Assembly: GCA_002427995.1 (NCBI GenBank)
Contig: DIZV01000058.1
Location: 1,363-7,299, forward strand
Reading direction: 5' to 3'
DNA length: 5,937 bases
Source of the DNA: Chloroflexi bacterium UBA6019
GTDB taxonomy: Bacteria; Chloroflexota; Dormibacteria; Dormibacterales; Dormibacteraceae
Positions 1-4,397 of this stretch are shown here, in pieces. Made by a program: the position numbers and the translations under genes. Under the pieces are notes generated by a model. The model had not been told where the DNA came from. It worked only from the letters and a program-made list of their open reading frames with translations, and did no database searches. Positions within the stretch are counted from its first letter, which is position 1. The number at the start of each line of letters is the position of its first letter.

Positions 1-429
1 GACTCGCAGCCGATGATCCGCTTTTGGACCGGCGACGAGGGCGTCCTTTCCACCGACCCCTGCCCGTGCGGCCGAACGTATCCGCGGCTGCCCAAGGGCG
101 TCTACGGGCGCCTCGATGACATGCTGCTCATCCGGGGCGCCAACGTCTATCCCAGCGCGGTCGAGGCTGTGATCCGATCCGTCGACGGCACCGGTGGGGA
201 GTTCCGCATCTACGTCGAGCGGCCCCGGGACCTGGACGAGATGCGGGTGGAGGTCGAGCGCGCGCCCGAGTTCGATTCCCAGCGGGTACCCCAGTTGCAG
301 GAGGAGCTGGAGGCGCGCCTCAAGAACGGCCTCGGGGTTCGCGTTCCGGTGGCGGTGGCTGAGCCGGGCACCTTCGAGGTTCAGACCTTCAAGGCGCGCC
401 GGGTCGTGGATCAGCGCCCGAAGGAATGA
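1..429 (+). CDS. Phenylacetate-CoA ligase-like adenylate-forming ligase, C-terminal part (5' end outside window)
   Basis: This is the last 142 residues of an ATP-dependent acyl/aryl-CoA ligase of the PaaK type, which activates a carboxylic acid through an acyl-AMP to its CoA thioester in the cytoplasm. The frame is open from base 1, so the true start lies upstream; the ATG at 13 is internal, because the ribose-binding TGD motif (28-36) follows only a few codons later. Other visible motifs are PCPCGR (58-75), the hinge GRLDDM (109-123), RGANVYPS (133-156), which is typical of PaaK proteins, and a C-terminal FKARRVVD containing the candidate catalytic lysine (391-393). PaaK relatives are about 430 residues, so some two thirds is missing. 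The stop codon overlaps the next ATG. Substrate specificity sits mainly in the missing N-terminal domain, so phenylacetate is only one possibility; with the P450, thiolase and mutase downstream, another aromatic or branched acid is as likely. Confidence 0.88.
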   Translation, partial: DSQPMIRFWTGDEGVLSTDPCPCGRTYPRLPKGVYGRLDDMLLIRGANVYPSAVEAVIRSVDGTGGEFRIYVERPRDLDEMRVEVERAPEFDSQRVPQLQEELEARLKNGLGVRVPVAVAEPGTFEVQTFKARRVVDQRPKE

Positions 430-791
430 CAAGGAGACTCCCCGATCCCCGGCCCCAGGTCGAGATCGTGGCCGGCCGCGCCCATGTCGTCGGACAGCAG
501 TGCGCTGCCTGCGGCTTGCGCACCACGCTGGTGGTGAGCGCATGTCCCGGCTGTCGCGGCGAGCTCGCTCCGGTGCGCTTCGGACCCGACGGCACCGTTT
601 GGGGGTCCACGGTGATCCGCGTCCCGGTCGCCGGCCGCACCCCACCCTACTGCCTTGCCTACGTCGACCTCGACGGGGGGCCGCGCGTGCTCGTTCACGT
701 CAAGGCGAGCACGGAACCCGTGGCAGTGGGTACCCGTGTCCGCCTTCGCGGCGACTCCGGCGGCGACCTCGTCGTGGAGTTGGTGCGATGA
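426..791 (+). CDS. DUF35 Zn-ribbon / OB-fold protein, probable thiolase partner
   Basis: A 121-residue protein of the DUF35 type: a short N-terminal rubredoxin-like zinc ribbon followed by an OB-fold. The zinc ligands are visible as CxxC pairs at Cys26/Cys29 and Cys40/Cys43. The following stretch (about residues 47-121) carries the β-rich OB pattern, including GTVWGSTVIRVP, PPYCLAYVDLDGGPRVLVHV and GTRVRL. Family members bind SCP2-type thiolases and thiolase-like aldolases: in archaeal acetoacetyl-CoA thiolase/HMG-CoA synthase complexes they bridge enzymes, and in bacterial steroid side-chain degradation DUF35 domains partner with Ltp2-like aldolases. The thiolase gene directly follows with an ATGA overlap, so a complex between the two products is the natural inference. 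The start is ATG426, overlapping the ligase stop. AAGGA abuts this ATG with no spacer, and AAGGAG at 431-436 lies inside the gene with no start at a usable distance, so coupled reinitiation is likely. GTG468 is a weaker alternative. Confidence 0.85.
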   Translation: MTRRLPDPRPQVEIVAGRAHVVGQQCAACGLRTTLVVSACPGCRGELAPVRFGPDGTVWGSTVIRVPVAGRTPPYCLAYVDLDGGPRVLVHVKASTEPVAVGTRVRLRGDSGGDLVVELVR

Positions 792-1924
792 GCCACCAGG
801 CCGCGGTGCTCGGGGTCGGCACTTCAAGCTTCGGGAAGCAGCCCGAGGTGCCGCTGGCGCAGCTCGCCTGGAGCGCGGTCCAAGAGGCGCTGTCGGATTC
901 TGGCGTCGATGCCCGAGGGATCGAGGCCGCCTACGTGGGCAGCGTTCTCGGGCCATTCGGAAGCGCCCAGCGAGCGCTGCAGGGCCTTGGCATCGGGCGA
1001 ATTCCGGTGATCACGGTCGAGAACGCCTGTGCAAGTGGGACAACCGCCTTCCACGAGGCCTGCTGGGCCGTCCGGGAAGGGCGATATGAGACGGTGCTTG
1101 TGCTGGGCCAGGAGCACATGAGCTCGCGCATCACCGGCGCCATACCGCCCGACCTCGGCGATCCCGAGGGCCGGTCTGGGCTGGCCCTGCCCGGCGTGTA
1201 CGCGATGGCGGCCTCACGCTACATGGCTCGGTATGGCCTGACCCTCCGCCAGCTGGCTCAGGTTTCGGTCAAGAACCATGGCCATGCGCTCGGTAATTCC
1301 CGCGCCCAGTACTCGGGCGACTACACCGTCGAGGAGGTGCTGGCTTCGCCGCTGATCGCCGATCCTCTCACCCTCCTCCAGTGCTGTCCGATATCGGACG
1401 GGGCAGCGGCCCTGGTCGTGGGCAGGGCAGCTGCCCGCCGGGACGCGGTCAGAGTCAGGAGCTGCGCGCTTCGAAGCGGTCGCGCCTGGGGCTACCGGTC
1501 CGAGCACGCGTGGGGCTTCGAGATCGTGCGCGAGACGGCTGAAGCTGCCTACGCCGAGGCCGGGCTGGGAGCGTCCGAAGCCGACCTCTTCGAGGTGCAC
1601 GACTCATTCACCATCGGCGAAATCCTCAGCATCGAAGGACTGGGACTCGCTGCCGAGGGGGAGGGCGGGCGTCTCACCGAGTCCGGGCACACGGCGCTGG
1701 GCGGTCCCCAGCCCGTCAACCCCTCCGGCGGCCTGCTCTCGCGGGGCCACCCGCTCGGCTGCACCGGAGTGGCGCAGCTGGCGGAGGTGACCTGGCAGCT
1801 GCGCGGTCAGGCGGGGGCGCGCCAGGTGGAGGGTGCGCGAATCGGCGTCGTCGAGACCATGGGCGGGGGCGTGGCAGGCCTTGACGGCAACGCCTGCGTG
1901 GTCGCCGTGCTGGAGCGGCCATGA
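788..1924 (+). CDS. SCP2-type thiolase (acetyl-CoA acetyltransferase-like)
   Basis: A 378-residue thiolase-fold protein of the SCP2/sterol-carrier-protein-X type, a normal length for a stand-alone family member without a lipid-carrier domain. Such enzymes cleave 3-ketoacyl-CoA with CoA, or run the reverse Claisen condensation. The nucleophile loop VENACASG places the catalytic cysteine at Cys81. The family HDCF motif is HDSF here (His271, Ser273). The NPSGG...GHP loop gives His321, followed unusually by L-G-Cys325, where GATG is usual. The C-terminal glycine loop is ETMGGGVAG, without a cysteine. The nucleophile is kept, so this is not simply a cysteine-less Ltp2-type aldolase, but the acid/base residue is not the standard one. 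The frame is open far upstream, yet homology begins at the ATG at 788 (MSHQAAVLGVGTSSFG), which overlaps the DUF35 stop as ATGA and has GGAG at 776-779, 8 bases upstream. It probably works with the DUF35 protein on a CoA-bound pathway intermediate. Confidence 0.92.
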   Translation: MSHQAAVLGVGTSSFGKQPEVPLAQLAWSAVQEALSDSGVDARGIEAAYVGSVLGPFGSAQRALQGLGIGRIPVITVENACASGTTAFHEACWAVREGRYETVLVLGQEHMSSRITGAIPPDLGDPEGRSGLALPGVYAMAASRYMARYGLTLRQLAQVSVKNHGHALGNSRAQYSGDYTVEEVLASPLIADPLTLLQCCPISDGAAALVVGRAAARRDAVRVRSCALRSGRAWGYRSEHAWGFEIVRETAEAAYAEAGLGASEADLFEVHDSFTIGEILSIEGLGLAAEGEGGRLTESGHTALGGPQPVNPSGGLLSRGHPLGCTGVAQLAEVTWQLRGQAGARQVEGARIGVVETMGGGVAGLDGNACVVAVLERP

Positions 1925-3144
1925 CGCGGCTGGCGGTCGGTGACGACCTCCTCAGCCCGGACGCGCTCTCGGATCCCTACACCTACTTCGGGCAGCTTCG
2001 GGAGCTGGATCCGGTGCACTGGAACGAGCTGCACCGGAGCTGGATCGTCACCCGCTACGAGGACGTGATGGCGGGCTACAAGGATGGCCGGCTGTCGTCG
2101 GACCGCGTCGTCCCGCACTTCGAAGCCAGGCTGAGCGCTCCCGAGCGGGAGGAGATGGAGCCGGTGCTGCGAACCCTCTCCCGGTGGATGGTCTTCAACG
2201 ACCCACCCGAGCACGGCCGGCTGCGGGCGATCACGCGGGACGCCTTCAGTCCTCGGACTGTCGAGGCCATGCGTCCGCGGGTCAAGGCGGTGGTCGAGGA
2301 CCTGCTCGGCGGGCTGGAGGGAAAGGCCACGGCCGACTTCGTGGCCGACTTCGCCTTTCCGCTTCCGGCGATCGTGATCGCGGAGCTGCTTGGGGTTCCC
2401 CCTGGCGATCGCGAACTCTTCAAGTCGTGGTCGACGGACCTGAAGGCGCTCGTCTTCGGCGCGCTCGACGACGGCCAGCGCCACCAGCGTGCCCGGCAGG
2501 CGATCGACGCCCTCTCGGCCTACTTCGCCGACCTCGTCGCCCACTACCGTCGACGGCCGGGCGACAACCTGATCAGCAGCTTTCTCGTGCCCGAGGCTGG
2601 CCGCCCTCCGGTGGACGCCGGCGAGCTGATCCCGATGCTGATCCTGCTCCTGTTCGCCGGTCACGAGACGACCACCAACCTGCTTGCCAACGGCCTTCTG
2701 GCATTGCTCCGGAATCCCGACCAGCTGGACCGGCTGCGGCAGGAGCCCTCTGCCATGACCTCTGCGGTCGAAGAACTGCTCCGCTTTGACGGTCCGGCAA
2801 AGCTCTCCGTGCGCTGGGTCGCCAGCGATCTCGAGATGAGAGGCACGCGCATCGCCAAGGGCGACCGCCTTCTTCTCGTCAACGCCTCCGCCAACCGCGA
2901 TCCGCGGCGCTTCGCGGACCCTGACCGGCTCGACCTCGGCCGAACGGACAACGCTCACCTCGCCTTCGGGTACGGCCGGCACTACTGCCTCGGCGCGTCC
3001 CTGGCGCGCCTGGAGGCATCGCTCGCCTTCTCCACGATTACCGAGCGGCTGCCTCGAATCCAACTCCAGGCCGATCGCGAGCTGCGGTGGCAGCCGACCA
3101 TCCTGGGCCGGGAGCTCGAGCAGCTGCCCATCCGCCTGTCATGA
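1921..3144 (+). CDS. Cytochrome P450 monooxygenase (bacterial class I type)
   Basis: A complete, soluble 407-residue bacterial P450, the usual length, with no N-terminal membrane anchor. It uses heme, O2 and two electrons to hydroxylate or otherwise oxidise a substrate. Landmarks in order are: the N-terminal DPYTYFGQLRELDPVHW; the C-helix region FNDPPEHGRLRAITRDAFSP; the I-helix oxygen-activation motif AGHETT (residues 246-251, Thr250/251); the K-helix ExxR as E285-L-L-R288; the NASANRDPRRFADPDRLDLGR meander; and the heme-binding loop FGYGRHYCLGA with the cysteine thiolate ligand Cys356. All key residues are intact. The start overlaps the thiolase stop (ATGA), with GGAG at 1912-1915, 5 bases upstream. 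No ferredoxin or ferredoxin reductase gene lies in the window, so redox partners must be encoded elsewhere. The overall look resembles CYP107-like actinobacterial enzymes, but the family number and substrate cannot be fixed by reading. In this operon it plausibly performs the initial hydroxylation of the compound being degraded. Confidence 0.95.
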   Translation: MTRLAVGDDLLSPDALSDPYTYFGQLRELDPVHWNELHRSWIVTRYEDVMAGYKDGRLSSDRVVPHFEARLSAPEREEMEPVLRTLSRWMVFNDPPEHGRLRAITRDAFSPRTVEAMRPRVKAVVEDLLGGLEGKATADFVADFAFPLPAIVIAELLGVPPGDRELFKSWSTDLKALVFGALDDGQRHQRARQAIDALSAYFADLVAHYRRRPGDNLISSFLVPEAGRPPVDAGELIPMLILLLFAGHETTTNLLANGLLALLRNPDQLDRLRQEPSAMTSAVEELLRFDGPAKLSVRWVASDLEMRGTRIAKGDRLLLVNASANRDPRRFADPDRLDLGRTDNAHLAFGYGRHYCLGASLARLEASLAFSTITERLPRIQLQADRELRWQPTILGRELEQLPIRLS

Positions 3145-4397
3145 ACGCTCGGGCGGTGACCGAGACTGGCCGAGCCCCGACCTCCCCGGCGCCGGAATCC
3201 TCCTTCGCGCCTGCTTTCGCGGCCACCGAGTACAGCTCTCGACGGCAGGCGCTGATCGAAGCGATGGGAGCGGCCGGGATCGACGTCGCCGTCGTTCTCG
3301 CCCCCGCCGACCTGGTCTACTTCACCGGTCTCGACCTTGCTTCGCAGCTGGTGGTCAGTGCCCGTGGCGACTCGGTTCACCTGGTTCAGATCAATCTCGA
3401 GCGGGCCAGCTCGGAGAGCCCGGTCGGTGACACCCGGCGCTCTCTGGGCGTCCGGAGCGTGGTCGACGCCGTGGGCGATATGTGCCCGCCCAACGGTGCG
3501 GTCGGGCTTCCATTCGATGTCCTCCCCCACCGCCAGTTCGCCGTGCTGGAAGAGCGGCTCTCGGGCCGCCGCCTGCTGGACCTCTCGCCTTCAGTGCTCG
3601 GGCTCCGCCGGCGGAAGTCAGCCGCCGAAATGCGGGTGTTGCGGGAGGCGGCTTCGATCTCGGCCGCGAGCTTCGCGCGGGCGAGGGAGATCGTGCGTCC
3701 CGGCCTCCGCGAGTACGAGCTGCAGCTGGAGATGGAGGGCGTCGAGCGGGAGCTGGGCGCGGACGGCGTGATGCGGCACCGTGGCTGGCGAGGCGCGTTG
3801 CCGTGGGGCATCGTCTGCTCCGGCCCGGGGACGGCGGAAGTCTCCGGCCACTGGCTCACTCAGACGGGCCCCGGTCCCAGTGCCGCCCGTCCCTTTGCCG
3901 CCGGCCGGCGCCGGCTCCGGGCCGGCGACCAGGTTGTGATCGACCGGGGTGTGGTGTTTCACGGCTACCACTGTGATGAAGCTCGCACGATGGTCGTGCG
4001 CAGCGCCACTCCCCGCCAGCAGGACTGCTGGCGGGCGCTCCGCCGAATCCTGGCCGCCGCCGTCGCCGCCGTCCGGCCGGGGGCGCCGGTCAGCTCGGTC
4101 TACCAGGCGGCGCTCGAGACCGCACGCGAAGAGGGGCTGGGCGAGGTGTTCATGACCCGGGCCCTTGGCGGAGTGGAGTACCTGGGCCACGGTGTGGGAC
4201 TTGAGATCGACGAGCCGCCCCTGGTCGGGCCCGGCAGCGACGAAGCGCTGCAGCCGGGGATGGTTCTCGCCCTCGAGCCAAAGATAATCGTGCCGGGCTG
4301 GGGTGGGATGACCCTAGAGGAAACGGTGGCGGTGACCGAGGCTGGGCACGAGGTGATCACGCGATCCGACATCGACCCGCTTGAGGTCGCCTCGTGA
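3141..4397 (+). CDS. M24-family metallohydrolase (creatinase / Xaa-Pro peptidase type)
   Basis: A 418-residue pita-bread-fold hydrolase. After about 30 Ala/Pro-rich residues without evident homology comes a creatinase-type N-terminal domain (roughly 31-160, including LAPADLVYFTGLDL), then the M24 catalytic domain (roughly 165-410). The five dinuclear-metal ligands are all recognisable: Asp268 (VIDRG), Asp279 (GYHCDEART, ten residues between the two), His350 (LGHGVGLEIDEPP), Glu379 (LALEPK) and Glu393 (GGMTLEETVAVTE). The substrate loop before Asp268 reads SGPGTAEVSGHW, with His237 as a candidate substrate-contacting histidine, in place of the LPHH-like sequence of prolidases. Family members include Xaa-Pro peptidases, creatinase, ectoine hydrolase and the DMSP lyase DddP, so peptidase activity is not assured. 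ATG3141 overlaps the P450 stop (ATGA); the nearest GGAG (3111-3114) is too far to serve it, suggesting coupled reinitiation. An in-frame ATG at 3087 would overlap the P450 by 58 bases and is unlikely. A C-N bond-hydrolysing catabolic role is inferred from context only. Confidence 0.88.
   Translation: MNARAVTETGRAPTSPAPESSFAPAFAATEYSSRRQALIEAMGAAGIDVAVVLAPADLVYFTGLDLASQLVVSARGDSVHLVQINLERASSESPVGDTRRSLGVRSVVDAVGDMCPPNGAVGLPFDVLPHRQFAVLEERLSGRRLLDLSPSVLGLRRRKSAAEMRVLREAASISAASFARAREIVRPGLREYELQLEMEGVERELGADGVMRHRGWRGALPWGIVCSGPGTAEVSGHWLTQTGPGPSAARPFAAGRRRLRAGDQVVIDRGVVFHGYHCDEARTMVVRSATPRQQDCWRALRRILAAAVAAVRPGAPVSSVYQAALETAREEGLGEVFMTRALGGVEYLGHGVGLEIDEPPLVGPGSDEALQPGMVLALEPKIIVPGWGGMTLEETVAVTEAGHEVITRSDIDPLEVAS
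4012..4035. repeat. Perfect 11-bp inverted repeat inside the M24 gene
   Basis: CCCGCCAGCAG (4012-4022) and its exact reverse complement CTGCTGGCGGG (4025-4035) are separated by two bases (GA). The mRNA could form a stable GC-rich hairpin after losing a pair or two at the loop. There is no following T-tract, and the arms lie wholly within codons of the catalytic domain just after the second metal-ligand aspartate. It is therefore not a terminator by sequence. It may be a chance product of high GC or a local mRNA structure. Confidence 0.6.

Noticed and set aside
431..436. AAGGAG considered as a ribosome-binding site for a later DUF35 start
   Set aside because: No in-frame ATG, GTG or TTG lies at a usable distance downstream; the next candidate, GTG468, is more than 30 bases away.
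194..787. Upstream in-frame extension of the thiolase back to an ATG at 194
   Set aside because: The translation before 788 is Arg/Ser/Pro-rich shadow sequence overlapping the ligase and DUF35 genes; thiolase homology starts at the ATG at 788, which has a good ribosome-binding site.
1386..1436. Two short palindromes in the thiolase gene (GTCCGATATCGGAC at 1386-1399 and GGGCAGCTGCCC at 1425-1436), considered as operators
   Set aside because: Both are fully inside conserved thiolase codons (around PISDGAAALVVG) with no adjacent promoter; chance in GC-rich coding DNA is the simpler reading.
1807..3063. Long minus-strand open frame (418 codons) opposite the P450
   Set aside because: It mirrors the P450 coding frame, arises from G/C-biased third positions, shows no recognisable domain, and the plus strand holds an intact P450 with all motifs.
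3087..3140. Earlier ATG for the M24 gene at 3087
   Set aside because: It would overlap the P450 by 58 bases with no family similarity in the added 18 residues, and it breaks the 4-base overlap pattern seen at every other junction.
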